Positions 23,626-32,385 of a stretch of 64,000 nucleotides of DNA are shown here, one piece after another. Positions within the stretch are counted from its first letter, which is position 1. Each line of letters starts with the position of its first letter. The position numbers and the translations under genes are program-made. The notes beneath the pieces are model-generated. The model saw only the letters and a list, made by a program, of their open reading frames with translations. It was not told where the DNA came from and ran no database searches. Source of the DNA: an uncultured Bacilli bacterium (GTDB taxonomy: Bacteria; Bacillota_I; Bacilli_A; RF39; UBA660); contig CANQSQ010000001.1 of the NCBI GenBank assembly GCA_947626565.1, positions 1-64,000 of the forward strand, written 5' to 3'.

Positions 23626-25347
23626 CTATTCTAATTCATTATTATAAAGTCGTTGGTAAGATTTAGAGTTTTTTAATAAAGTTTGGTGATTGCCAATTGC
23701 TTCTATTTGACCATTGTTAATTACATAAATAATGTCGGCATCAATAATAGTTGAAAGACGATGAGCAACAATTAGGACGGTATGATCTTTGACAAGATTA
23801 TCAATTACTTTTTTAATATATTTTTGGGATTCATTGTCTAAGGCACTGGTTGCTTCATCAAATAAAATTATTTTACTTTCTTTGGCAAGAGCTCTAGCAA
23901 TTGAAAGACGTTGTTTTTGACCACCAGAAAGGTTAACTCCACCCTCCCCTAAAATAGTATCATAATTTTTAGGTAAGGACATAATGTAGTCATCAATATA
24001 AGCCATTTGACAAAATTTTCTAATATTTTCAAGTGTTAAATGCTTATTTAAAATAAGAAAATTTTCTTTGATAGACTTATTGAATAAGAAAGGTTCTTGT
24101 CTAATAATAGAAAGATTTTTACGTAAAGAAGCTTCTGTTAAGTCTTGAATATTAATATCATCTATAGAAATGATACCTTGTGATGTATCAAAAACTCTAG
24201 TTAAAAGATTAAACAAAGTTGATTTACCTTGACCACTTTTACCGACGATACCAATTTTTAGATTAGGCATAAAAGTAGCAGTAAAATCATTTAAAACTAC
24301 TCCTTCATTAGGATAATTAAAAGTGACATGGTCAAATTTTATAATACCTTTACAATCAGTTAATTCTTGAGTACCAAATTGAACATCAGTATATAATTTA
24401 TTTTCAAGAATTTCATTGATTCTAGTAAGAGCTACTAAGACTTGATTATATATTTTACTAAAAGAAGTTATATTTTCAATAATCCAGGTATAACGATAAA
24501 TATAATAAGTTAAAGCAACAAAAAAAGTAAGTGAGGTTTTACCATAATATAGTAAGATAGCACAAGTAACGAAAGAACCTACTTCTAAGAAAGATTTTAA
24601 AGTGTAAGAAATAATGTCATAATTTCTACTAATATCAACTTCTTTTTCCGATTTAGCAGTTAGTTTCTTTATAAGAATTTCTAAATTATTAAATAAAGAG
24701 TCTTTAATACCTAAGGTTTTTATTTCTCTAATGCCACGGATAGATTCAGTTACAAATGAAGTGTACTCATCATTTAGAGCCTTACGTTTTTTATGAATTT
24801 CTTTTAATTTAGGATTAAAATATTTTACGACGAAAGCAAAAATAAAGATAAAAAGAAGAATTTCACAGCCAATAAGATAAGAATTGTAAAAAATATAAAC
24901 AAAAATAATTAACGATGATAATAATCCCGAAAATATTTCTAATAGGCGGTCAAAGGAATTAATAATTGTTTCCGTATCATTAGTTATACGATTAATAAGT
25001 TCACCGGAAGTTTTTTCTTCATAGGCAAAGGCCGGTAAATATAAAGCTTTTTTATATGTTAAGTAACTTACTTTACGAGATACATTTAATTCTATTTTAT
25101 ATAAAGAAGCATTAGCAATTCTTTCAATAACAGAAGCTAAGATTTGTTCAATTAAATAGCAGCCTAGAAAAAAAAGAGCTAATTTCAAATTAAGTTTAGT
25201 TACTTCTTCAATACTACGTCCATTTAAATAACCTACTAAAAGATAGGATACATTACTTAGAAAAATAGCTAGTGAACAAATAATTAATTTAAATTTATAT
25301 TCTTTTATTAAAGAAAAAAGAGTTTTAAATTCCTTAATATTTTTCAT
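23626..25347 (-). CDS. ABC exporter, fused permease and ATPase
   Basis: 573 residues from the ATG at 25347 (AGGAGGAAAC upstream; a start 12 codons earlier has no SD). The six-helix type-1 exporter domain occupies about 1-320. The nucleotide-binding domain has Walker A GIVGKSGQGKST, Q-loop IIRQEPFLF, signature LSGGQKQR, Walker B IILFDEATSALD and H-loop VAHRLST. It is a half-transporter (MsbA/Sav1866 type) that would homodimerise, since no second half is adjacent. A 16-nt inverted repeat overlaps the presumed -10 (see 25368-25383), so repressor control is possible. The substrate is unknown. Confidence 0.9.
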   Translation of the reverse strand: MKNIKEFKTLFSLIKEYKFKLIICSLAIFLSNVSYLLVGYLNGRSIEEVTKLNLKLALFFLGCYLIEQILASVIERIANASLYKIELNVSRKVSYLTYKKALYLPAFAYEEKTSGELINRITNDTETIINSFDRLLEIFSGLLSSLIIFVYIFYNSYLIGCEILLFIFIFAFVVKYFNPKLKEIHKKRKALNDEYTSFVTESIRGIREIKTLGIKDSLFNNLEILIKKLTAKSEKEVDISRNYDIISYTLKSFLEVGSFVTCAILLYYGKTSLTFFVALTYYIYRYTWIIENITSFSKIYNQVLVALTRINEILENKLYTDVQFGTQELTDCKGIIKFDHVTFNYPNEGVVLNDFTATFMPNLKIGIVGKSGQGKSTLFNLLTRVFDTSQGIISIDDINIQDLTEASLRKNLSIIRQEPFLFNKSIKENFLILNKHLTLENIRKFCQMAYIDDYIMSLPKNYDTILGEGGVNLSGGQKQRLSIARALAKESKIILFDEATSALDNESQKYIKKVIDNLVKDHTVLIVAHRLSTIIDADIIYVINNGQIEAIGNHQTLLKNSKSYQRLYNNELE

Positions 25348-25367
25348 ATAGTTTCCTCCTTTTAAGC

Positions 25368-25383
25368 ATGTTAATTTTAACAT
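25368..25383. promoter_or_regulatory. Palindromic operator candidate
   Basis: ATGTTAA-TT-TTAACAT, two perfect 7-bp arms, just upstream of the SD of the ABC exporter and overlapping a TTAAAAT-type -10. The compact symmetric site is typical of a dimeric repressor. Confidence 0.4.
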
Positions 25384-25463
25384 ATTTTACAAAAAATTGC
25401 CAGCAAATAAGAAAAAGCATAATTTTTATTTTTTAGATAATACTATTAAGGGAGGATAATTTT

Positions 25464-25898
25464 ATGAAAACGGATAAAAATGTAGATGTTTTAGATGAAC
25501 TTAATAAAGGTTGTTGTATGGGTATGGATGCTATGGAATTTATAATGGAAAAAGCAGAAGATAAAGATTTTAGAAATCTTTTACAAAAGCAATATGAAGA
25601 TTATAAAAAAATTGCGGATAAGATTGCCCAAACTTATCCTGATTATAGTTCAAAGGAGCCACATGAGACATCTAAAGCTAATAAAGTAATGACTTGGTAT
25701 ACTATTCAAATGAAAACAATTACTGATAGTACAACTTCGAAATTAGCAGAATTACTATTACAAGGTACAAATATGGGTATTATTGAAGGAAGAAAACTAC
25801 TTAATCATAAAGATACTGATAAAGAAGTTGAAAAGTTAATTGATGAATATGTAAAAAAGCAAGAAGTATGTGTTGAAAAATTAAAAAAATTTTTGTAA
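25464..25898 (+). CDS. Small four-helix protein of unknown function
   Basis: 144 residues, fully helical by composition: ELNKGCCMGMDAMEFIMEKAEDKDFRNLLQKQYEDYKKIADKIAQTYPD, then two amphipathic helices around MTWYTIQMKTITDS and GTNMGIIEGRKLL. It looks like a ferritin-like or coat-protein-like helical bundle. A conserved Cys-Cys near the N terminus and few metal-type Glu/His pairs argue against a diiron enzyme. GGGAGG precedes the ATG. It is monocistronic, diverges from the ABC exporter and ends at a good terminator. Confidence 0.65.
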   Translation: MKTDKNVDVLDELNKGCCMGMDAMEFIMEKAEDKDFRNLLQKQYEDYKKIADKIAQTYPDYSSKEPHETSKANKVMTWYTIQMKTITDSTTSKLAELLLQGTNMGIIEGRKLLNHKDTDKEVEKLIDEYVKKQEVCVEKLKKFL

Positions 25899-25904
25899 AT
25901 AAAG

Positions 25905-25924
25905 CTTCACTTGGTGAAGTTTTT
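25905..25924 (+). terminator. Intrinsic terminator
   Basis: CTTCAC-TTG-GTGAAG followed by TTTTT, immediately after the 25464-25898 gene. Confidence 0.85.
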
Positions 25925-26011
25925 ATGTGGAGTAATTAGTCTTAAAGCTTGTTTTTAATTTAAAAATTTACTAGGAAATTAATACTTACCTTATTAATTA
26001 AATTAGTATGA

Positions 26012-26017
26012 TATAAT
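26012..26017 (+). promoter_or_regulatory. Extended -10 of ylmH
   Basis: TATGA-TATAAT about 20 nt before the ylmH ATG. The -35 is not clear. Confidence 0.55.
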
Positions 26018-26037
26018 GAAAAGGAATGAGGGATAGT

Positions 26038-26718
26038 ATGTATGAAATTGAAAAAAATATAAATCGTTTAAGACGAGGACAGGCTACTTTTTTTCTTGAC
26101 CCTAAAGAACAAATAATATTAAAACAAAAATTAAAAAAAGATGAGTATAAAATATTTTTACCCTATAAAGATAGTGAAAATAATATTTTTTATGTAGATA
26201 AATTACCAGATGTTATTCTTTATGAAATAAAAATAAAAAATAAAGTACGGCATCAAGATATTTTAGGAAGTATTTATGCTCTTAATATAGCTAAAGAAAT
26301 GTTTGGAGATATTTTAATTGTTGATAATAAATATTATATTTATATACTAGCCAGTATAAGGAATTACTTTGAGAGTAACTTTTTAATGGTAAAAAATAAT
26401 CATATTGAATTAATTGAACAAGATAGAGATTTATTTAAAGACTATGAACGAGAGTATGAAAAAATAGAAATAATAGTTTCTAGTACCCGAATAGATACAG
26501 TAGTCGCAACCCTTTGTCATATAGGTCGGACTAAAGTTAAAGAAAAAATAAAAAATAAAGAAATCATGGTTAATTATGATTTCTTAAAAAATAGTGATTA
26601 TAAATTAAAAGATAAAGATGTTTTTAGTATTAAGAAAGTGGGAAAATTTAAATATAGAGAGGAACTTAAAAGAACAAAAAGTGGGAATTTAGTTATTTTT
26701 TTAGATAAATATCTTTAA
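26038..26718 (+). CDS. ylmH: YlmH-family S4 RNA-binding protein
   Basis: 226 residues from the ATG at 26038. GAGGGAT is its SD and contains the upstream ATG at 26026, which is therefore rejected. A poorly conserved N-terminal RNA-binding region ends in LGSIYALNIAKEMFGDILI. The C-terminal S4 domain reads IVSSTRIDTVVATLCHIGRTKVKEKIKNKEIMVNYDFLKNSDYKLKDKDVFSIKKVGKFKY. This is the YlmH order, in which SSTRxD is diagnostic and GKFKY is the usual end. YlmH is known near divisome genes and acts on translating ribosomes. Here it stands alone. Its stop codon overlaps the convergent GH25 gene. Confidence 0.85.
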   Translation: MYEIEKNINRLRRGQATFFLDPKEQIILKQKLKKDEYKIFLPYKDSENNIFYVDKLPDVILYEIKIKNKVRHQDILGSIYALNIAKEMFGDILIVDNKYYIYILASIRNYFESNFLMVKNNHIELIEQDRDLFKDYEREYEKIEIIVSSTRIDTVVATLCHIGRTKVKEKIKNKEIMVNYDFLKNSDYKLKDKDVFSIKKVGKFKYREELKRTKSGNLVIFLDKYL

Positions 26719-27920
26719 TACATGACATTAATATCGACTGTGTTATCATAAATACCATCGATACGACCATTACTACATAATTGCCATACTTTGTAAGTAC
26801 CAGTATAATTGGTTTGAGAAGTATAGTGAGCTAACCAAATTTGATAAGGGGTATCATACCAAATATTTTCTAAATAATTTTTACTACTATAAAGCATACC
26901 TTGGTAGCCGGCTTTTTCAATAGTGGCCATAAAAGCATTGGCCATTTCTGTTAGATGGTAAAAACTTAGCTTAAATTCTTGGTAAAAAGACCAGTTTTCC
27001 CAATCAAAAACAATTGGTAATGTAACATCATACTTTTTTATTTGTTTTAGAATCCATTTAGCTTCCTTAATAGCGGTTTCTTTACTATTAGCATAGGAAT
27101 AAAAATAAATACCTACAGGAATACCTACTTTATTAAAACCTTCAATATTTTGAACAAACTTGTTATCTACATAATATTTGCCCCCAATACCTTTTTGACT
27201 GCCTACACGAATAAAGACAAATTCAACACCAGCGTCTTTTACTTTTTGAAAATCAATATCACCTTGCCAATGAGAAACATCGATACCAATTTTGGTATTT
27301 TTATTTTTGTGAGTGGCCACTATATCAGAAAAGGCAGTTGTTATAGGTTCTTCATAAGTAGAATTTGATGATGATGAAGATTTAGGATTGACATATACAG
27401 TAAAATCATGAGACATGACATTATTACTACTATCGGTAGCTTTTAAAGTAACAGGATAACTACCTACAGTATTAGGATCAAAATTACCTTCAATAACACA
27501 GTTAGGATGATCATCATAATTATCGCCACAGAAAAATTCTTCAACTAAATTACCATCATAACCAACAAATACTGAGTACGAATTTAATAAACTAATAATA
27601 GGTTTAGTGGTATCGACTATATTAATATCAAAGGAATATGGAACCTTAATGTTATCATCATTAATATATTGAAAAGAAATAGTTTTTTTACCTAATTTTT
27701 TAGTATCAATAGAAGTATTTTTAAGAAGTTTACCATTGATACTTTTAATTAAATCTTTTAATTTTACTTTGGAATAAACTTCAATATTAAGATTATCTTG
27801 TAAAGTTACTTCTATAGTAGCATGATCAATACGCCATTTTTGATAAAACTTAATACCAAATATAGTTAATAAAATAAGAACGAGGATTATCGGTAAAATA
27901 ATAATAATTTTCTTTTTCAT
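26715..27920 (-). CDS. Membrane-anchored GH25 lysozyme with Ig-like domain
   Basis: 401 residues from the ATG at 27920 (GAAAGGATTG upstream). A signal anchor at about 4-27 is followed by a Gly/Asp-rich beta domain with VFVGYDGNLVEEFFCGDNYDDHPNC and TVGSYPVTLKATDSSNN, the hallmark of DUF5011/Ig-like repeats. A Ser-rich linker (PKSSSSSNSTY) leads to a GH25 domain beginning TKIGIDVSHWQGDIDF. GH25 catalysis uses the Asp/Glu pair in LPIVFDWENW, and the VFIRVGSQ and GIYFYSYA strands and the WLAHYTS end are all present. It would cleave peptidoglycan between MurNAc and GlcNAc at the membrane face. Stop codons of this gene and ylmH share TTAA. Confidence 0.9.
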   Translation of the reverse strand: MKKKIIIILPIILVLILLTIFGIKFYQKWRIDHATIEVTLQDNLNIEVYSKVKLKDLIKSINGKLLKNTSIDTKKLGKKTISFQYINDDNIKVPYSFDINIVDTTKPIISLLNSYSVFVGYDGNLVEEFFCGDNYDDHPNCVIEGNFDPNTVGSYPVTLKATDSSNNVMSHDFTVYVNPKSSSSSNSTYEEPITTAFSDIVATHKNKNTKIGIDVSHWQGDIDFQKVKDAGVEFVFIRVGSQKGIGGKYYVDNKFVQNIEGFNKVGIPVGIYFYSYANSKETAIKEAKWILKQIKKYDVTLPIVFDWENWSFYQEFKLSFYHLTEMANAFMATIEKAGYQGMLYSSKNYLENIWYDTPYQIWLAHYTSQTNYTGTYKVWQLCSNGRIDGIYDNTVDINVMY

Positions 27921-27942
27921 ATAATTCAATCCTTTCACTTAT

Positions 27943-27948
27943 AGTATA
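27943..27948 (-). promoter_or_regulatory. -10 of the GH25 gene
   Basis: TGT-TATACT (extended -10) on the minus strand between the P-type ATPase stop and the GH25 start, suggesting a separate transcript. Confidence 0.45.
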
Positions 27949-27968
27949 ACATTTTTTAGATAAAAATA

Positions 27969-29780
27969 TTATTTTCTTAACATAATTAGTAAAACATTTA
28001 AAATGGCTAAAAAAGTAACTCCAACATCTGCAAAAACAGCCATCCAAATAGTACTAATACCAAAAAGAGCTAATAGTAAAACAATTATTTTTACAGATAA
28101 GGCAAATATAATACTTTGGGTAATTTTTCTTTTAGTATATTTAGCAATCTTAAAGGCCTCTTTTAGAGCTGCTAAATTATCTTGCATTAAGACAATGTCA
28201 CTGGTTTCAATGGCGGCATCACTTCCTAATTGTCCCATAGAAATACCAATGTCAGCTTGTTTTAAAACTAAGGCATCATTGATACCGTCACCAATAAAGA
28301 TAACCCTACCCTTTTTTTGATAGTCTTTTACATATTTTAATTTATCTTCAGGTAGTAAGTCACCATGATAAGTAGTTATTTTTAACTCTTTAGCAATACT
28401 TTTAACTGCTTCTTCATGATCACCTGATAAAATAACAATATCCGAAAAATACTTTTTTAGTTTAGGTATATCTTTACTACTTGTCTTTAATTCATCACTA
28501 ATTATAATATAACCTGCATAAGTATTATCAATACTTACATAAACTGTGGTTAAATCACTTGGTTCTATTACTGGGATATTATGTTTGTCCATAAGTTTTT
28601 TATTACCAATAAGAAGTTTTTTATTATCTACGGTACATGATATTCCTAAACCAGCTAATTCATGATAAGAAGTTACTTTTAATAATTTTTCATGGTTATA
28701 GTCTTTGATGGCAGTCGCAATAGGATGAAGAGAATTTTCTTCAGCAGAAGCAACAAGTTGAAGAAATTTATGCTTTGAAATATTAAAAGTTTCTATTTTA
28801 CTTACAGTAAATATTCCTTTAGTTAAGGTACCGGTTTTATCTAATAAAAGATAATCAATATTATTTAAATCATCTAATTCTTTACTACTTTTAATTAATA
28901 TGCCCTTTTTACTAGCAGCTCCGATTCCACAAAAGTAACCAAGAGGAATGGAAATAACTAGGGCACAGGGACAAGAAGTTACTAAAAAGACGAGAGCTCT
29001 ATAAATCCAGGTATGATAATCTTTAGTGATTAAAGTTGGAATAAGAGCAATTATAAGAGCACAAAAAACAATAACAGGTGTATATATTTTAGCGAAGCGA
29101 CTAAAAAAAGTTTCAGTTTTACTTTTACCCTCTTCAGTTTCAGAAAGTAATTTCATGATTCTCGCAGCTGTAGTAGAAGTAGCGGTTGATGTTGATTTTA
29201 CTTTGATAAGTGAATCTCTATTGATACAACCACAAAGTATTTGATCATTAATGGTTACCTTTTTAGGAATGGCTTCACCGGTTAAGGGATAGGTATCAAG
29301 AAAAGTTGTTCCTTCTAAAACTATTCCATCTAATGGTACTCTTTCACCAGGTTTTACAATAAAAATATCATCTATTTGGGCATCATCAACAGGAATAATT
29401 TTAGTGGCATTGCCATCTTGTAAAGTAACAGAATCAACTCGTAAATTGAGAAGTTCAGTAATAGACTTTTTACTTTTATAAACAGCTAAATCAGATAAAT
29501 ACTCCCCTATTTCAAATAAAAGCATAACCATGACAGCTTCTTCATAATTTTTTATTATAAAAGCGCCAATAGTAGCAATAATCATAAGTAGATTTTCATC
29601 AAAGAAATTTTTTTCTTTAATATTATCTAGTGCTTCAAGATAAATGGGATAACTAATAACTACGTAAGAAATAATTAAAAGGACTAACTGGAAGGGATTA
29701 TTTTTAAAAAATAAGGCACTTATAAAAAATGCAATACTAATTATAATTCTTACTAAATTGACATTAAAAAACTTTTTCAT
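27969..29780 (-). CDS. Zn/Cd/Pb-type P1B ATPase
   Basis: 603 residues. The transmembrane metal site is CPC (270-272 in TSCPCALVISIP), the actuator motif is TGEA (167-170), the phosphorylation site is DKTGT (314-318) and the hinge is GDGINDAL. SLHPIATAIK is the nucleotide-binding HP motif of P1B pumps. CadA/ZntA proteins usually carry an N-terminal HMA domain with a CxxC motif. It is absent here, and a free HMA protein exists at 22468-22674. The gene overlaps the upstream ArsR-type repressor by ATGA (coupled translation). It would export Zn2+/Cd2+ across the membrane and be induced by those metals. Confidence 0.95.
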   Translation of the reverse strand: MKKFFNVNLVRIIISIAFFISALFFKNNPFQLVLLIISYVVISYPIYLEALDNIKEKNFFDENLLMIIATIGAFIIKNYEEAVMVMLLFEIGEYLSDLAVYKSKKSITELLNLRVDSVTLQDGNATKIIPVDDAQIDDIFIVKPGERVPLDGIVLEGTTFLDTYPLTGEAIPKKVTINDQILCGCINRDSLIKVKSTSTATSTTAARIMKLLSETEEGKSKTETFFSRFAKIYTPVIVFCALIIALIPTLITKDYHTWIYRALVFLVTSCPCALVISIPLGYFCGIGAASKKGILIKSSKELDDLNNIDYLLLDKTGTLTKGIFTVSKIETFNISKHKFLQLVASAEENSLHPIATAIKDYNHEKLLKVTSYHELAGLGISCTVDNKKLLIGNKKLMDKHNIPVIEPSDLTTVYVSIDNTYAGYIIISDELKTSSKDIPKLKKYFSDIVILSGDHEEAVKSIAKELKITTYHGDLLPEDKLKYVKDYQKKGRVIFIGDGINDALVLKQADIGISMGQLGSDAAIETSDIVLMQDNLAALKEAFKIAKYTKRKITQSIIFALSVKIIVLLLALFGISTIWMAVFADVGVTFLAILNVLLIMLRK

Positions 29781-30076
29781 TGCATTACCTCCGAAATATG
29801 TTCAAGACCATATTTTAAAATTATTTTAATATGTTCATCACTAATAGAATAGTATACGTTCTTACCTATTTTTTCGGTTCTTACTAAGTTGGATGAACGA
29901 AGATTTTTCAGTTGATGAGATATAGCCGATTGAGATACATCTAAAATATCACTTAACTCATTAACACATAATGGTTTATTTAAAAGAGCATCTAAAATTC
30001 TAAGTCTGGTTTGGTCACCAAATATTTTATAAAATTCACTTAAACCGTATAATAATTCTTTACTATGTAATCGCAT
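29777..30076 (-). CDS. CzrA/SmtB-type metal-sensing ArsR repressor
   Basis: A 99-residue winged-helix repressor with SELSDILDVSQSAISHQLKNLRSSNLV as the recognition region. The alpha-5 metal site of Zn sensors is exactly present: Asp-x-His (SDEHIK), ten residues, then His-x-x-Glu (LEHISE). The Cys pair of CadC-type alpha-3N sites is reduced to one Cys (PLCVNEL). Zn2+ (or Co2+) sensing is therefore expected. It precedes the P-type ATPase in an operon with overlapping stop/start. The operator TGAATGATTGTTCA lies in its own promoter. Confidence 0.9.
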   Translation of the reverse strand: MRLHSKELLYGLSEFYKIFGDQTRLRILDALLNKPLCVNELSDILDVSQSAISHQLKNLRSSNLVRTEKIGKNVYYSISDEHIKIILKYGLEHISEVMQ

Positions 30077-30091
30077 TTTATTCTCCTTTAC

Positions 30092-30142
30092 ATGAATGAT
30101 TGTTCATATATTCATACTATTATATGTTACAATTATTGTCAA
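30092..30142 (-). promoter_or_regulatory. Metal-responsive promoter and operator of the P-type ATPase operon
   Basis: On the minus strand TTGACA (30137-30142), 17-bp spacer and TAGTAT (30114-30119). Just downstream lies the inverted repeat TGAA-n6-TTCA (30093-30106), an ArsR/SmtB-class operator that would cover the transcription start. A second ATATTCAT half-site overlaps it. Confidence 0.75.
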
Positions 30143-30174
30143 TATATTTTAAGTATAGTTGACAAATTTTTTTG

Positions 30175-30203
30175 TTGAGTATTTTAGTCTTCTATGATAG
30201 ACT
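30175..30203 (+). promoter_or_regulatory. Promoter of the M3-like peptidase gene
   Basis: TTGAGT, 17-bp spacer and TAGACT with extended TGA on the plus strand. A TTGACA at 30159-30164 is an alternative -35 with a poorer -10. Confidence 0.5.
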
Positions 30204-30236
30204 AGAAAATAGTTTTAAGTGAAAGGATATAGTAAT

Positions 30237-31142
30237 ATGGCTTGGAATTATAGACTTATTGAAAAAAGAATATTTGACTTAGAATGTAAACCAAGTCTTG
30301 ATACCAAAGAGAAAATTGCTTTAGCTCAACTACGTTATTTATTAGGAATTTATGATAATTTTATGTTTTTTAAGTATCAAAAAAGTGATGAGCAAATTTT
30401 CTCTATATTACAAGAACGCGCTACTATTTATAACGATATTTGGAAAGATGAAAAACTTAGGCTTAAGAAAACACAAGAAGTTGATTTTTCTTTAGATGAA
30501 GCATTAGAAATAATGCATGACTTTTATATGGAACAAAGTGATACTTTTAAAAAGGCTTTTTTACAATTATTTAAAGAGCAAAGTAATATTATAAATGTTA
30601 GTGATAGTGACTCGTATACTTTTTATATTAGTATTTTTAAACAGACCTATATTAATATTACAAAAGATAAAACAATGAATTTTTTAAGTGATTTAGTTCA
30701 TGAATTTGCGCATGGTATGGCTAGTGTTATTAATGAAGATTTTAATAATAATAAGAATTATTCTTTAATAACAGAAGTTAATTCTATTTATTTTCAAAAG
30801 AAATTTTTAGATTATTTATTTAAAAATAATATTTATCCGGAGTTAGCTTTAAATGAAGAAATTAGATATGACAAATTTATTAATAGTGCTGGTAAGAGTA
30901 TTATTAATAATAAATATCTTTTAGATTGTTGGGATGAGTGTACTTATTTTAATTCTTTTTTGGTGGCGATAGAATTATATATGAATGAAAACGGATTAGA
31001 TTACTTAGAAAAAATTTTGTTAGAGACACCGCAAGATATTTATGAAGGGGCAATAGCTCCTGATAAGTATATTGAAGTTAATAAGAATATAGAAAATTAT
31101 CAAAAAAAACTTATTATATTAAATAATCAATATAATAAGTAG
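30237..31142 (+). CDS. M3-like zinc metallopeptidase, short form
   Basis: 301 residues from the ATG at 30237 (GAAAGGATA upstream). The zinc-binding HEFAH motif in LVHEFAHGMAS (about 160-170) and the following Glu in SLITEVNSIYFQKKF give the HExxH...E gluzincin pattern of M3 oligoendopeptidases (PepF/MA clan). It is much shorter than PepF (about 600 residues), lacking most of the N-terminal helical lobe, so it represents a compact variant. There is no signal peptide, so it is cytoplasmic. The 3' end of the gene encodes an inverted repeat that doubles as terminator for the convergent FemX operon. Confidence 0.8.
   Translation: MAWNYRLIEKRIFDLECKPSLDTKEKIALAQLRYLLGIYDNFMFFKYQKSDEQIFSILQERATIYNDIWKDEKLRLKKTQEVDFSLDEALEIMHDFYMEQSDTFKKAFLQLFKEQSNIINVSDSDSYTFYISIFKQTYINITKDKTMNFLSDLVHEFAHGMASVINEDFNNNKNYSLITEVNSIYFQKKFLDYLFKNNIYPELALNEEIRYDKFINSAGKSIINNKYLLDCWDECTYFNSFLVAIELYMNENGLDYLEKILLETPQDIYEGAIAPDKYIEVNKNIENYQKKLIILNNQYNK
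31101..31139 (-). terminator. Terminator of the FemX operon within the neighbouring gene
   Basis: AATATAATAAG and CTTATTATATT form a perfect 11-bp stem (8-nt loop). On the minus strand it is followed by eight Ts. It lies entirely inside the coding end of the convergent peptidase gene. Confidence 0.75.
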
Positions 31143-31148
31143 GTTAAT

Positions 31149-32375
31149 TTATTTTTTTATTTTATGAATAAGTTTTAATAAATAATAGTGATAAGAAAGA
31201 GGTAATTCAAACTCCCCTATTAGTTCTTCAACATAACCATTAAAACCTTTTTTAAATTCATAGATACCATAATCTTTAGGATGAGTAGCAATATTAGCAG
31301 GAATACCATAAAAATTATGCTTTTTAAAGCCATGTTTTAGACCATATTTAATTAGTTCCCATTGAATTAAATATTGAGAATTAAATTTCAAAAATTCCTC
31401 ATAATTACCACTTGATAAATAAATAATTTCAGGTTGAATTAATATAAACATAGAGCCAGATAAAGTTATGATATCTTTTTTTTGTTCGTTACGAATAGCA
31501 TTAGACTCATCTATTCTTTTATTTAATGTCTTAAGATCTTCTTCTATATTTTTTCTTTTACCATCATTAGCTTTATTAGGACTTAGTTTAGCTAGTTTGT
31601 CTTCTTTTTCGTGTTTTTCAGCTTCTAATTTAGTAATATATTTTTTTAAATTAAGCTCAGTAATAAAAAATTTAACTTCATCTTTGTCATGGAATAATTT
31701 ATACATGTCTTGATAATAAGATATGTTACGAACATGGAAACTTTTTCTAGCACCTGTTTCTTCCAAAATATTATGAAAACGTTCTAATTCATCATAAGAA
31801 ACTTCATGAACTTCAATACCAAATTTTTCTGTTTTACGAATAATATTACGGGTATTTTGACGCATTTCTTTTAATAAATCTTCTTCCGTTTTATTTTCTA
31901 GGTCTAAAGAAAACATCCACCCTACTTGTTCCATATCTTTGATAGGAACTTTTTTAAAGCCAAGTTCTTCTAAATGTTTAACAACATTAGAATTATCTAC
32001 GCCTCCTTCAACAAGGTTGCCGTCAATATCACGTTGTTTATAAATTAGATATGGGTCAACACGAAAAACATAGGCTTTTTTAGTTTTAAGATATTTCTTT
32101 AATTCAGTGGTAAAAAAAGTCACTAACTCTTCATTATGAAAATCAAGAAGATAACCACGAGGAGAATAATATTCATAACGATTAAAATGGGCTTTACGAG
32201 ATAAAAGCATGGTTGCAGCGATGATCTTTTTCTTGTCTTTTACACCTACATAAGTTGTGGTCCAATGGGCTTTTTCACGTAGTTTTCCTATTTCAATAGC
32301 CGATAAAAAGGTTTTTAAAGGATGTTTTTCCCAGTATTTTTGATATTCTTTTTCGGTTAATTCAACAAATTGCAT
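31149..32375 (-). CDS. FemABX-type peptidoglycan aminoacyltransferase
   Basis: 408 residues with the twin GNAT-like domains of Fem proteins. GKLREKAHWTTTYVGVKDKKKIIAATMLLSR opens the first, and MRQNTRNIIRKTEKFGIEVHE links to the second. A long coiled-coil insertion lies at about 240-300 (EKEDKLAKLSPNKANDGKRKNIEEDLKTLNK) as in FemX/FemA. FYGIPANIATHPKDYGIYEFKKGFNGYVEE is the conserved C-terminal segment. Such enzymes attach amino acids to lipid II or its stem peptide from aminoacyl-tRNA. It is the last of a four-gene envelope operon (dgk-like first), with GGAGTGAT before the ATG. Confidence 0.9.
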   Translation of the reverse strand: MQFVELTEKEYQKYWEKHPLKTFLSAIEIGKLREKAHWTTTYVGVKDKKKIIAATMLLSRKAHFNRYEYYSPRGYLLDFHNEELVTFFTTELKKYLKTKKAYVFRVDPYLIYKQRDIDGNLVEGGVDNSNVVKHLEELGFKKVPIKDMEQVGWMFSLDLENKTEEDLLKEMRQNTRNIIRKTEKFGIEVHEVSYDELERFHNILEETGARKSFHVRNISYYQDMYKLFHDKDEVKFFITELNLKKYITKLEAEKHEKEDKLAKLSPNKANDGKRKNIEEDLKTLNKRIDESNAIRNEQKKDIITLSGSMFILIQPEIIYLSSGNYEEFLKFNSQYLIQWELIKYGLKHGFKKHNFYGIPANIATHPKDYGIYEFKKGFNGYVEELIGEFELPLSYHYYLLKLIHKIKK

Positions 32376-32385
32376 TATATCACTC

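Noticed and set aside
27850..28047. 65-codon minus-strand frame with several Cys near the start
   Set aside because: It overlaps the end of the P-type ATPase and the start of the GH25 gene in another frame and has no SD. It is a shadow frame.
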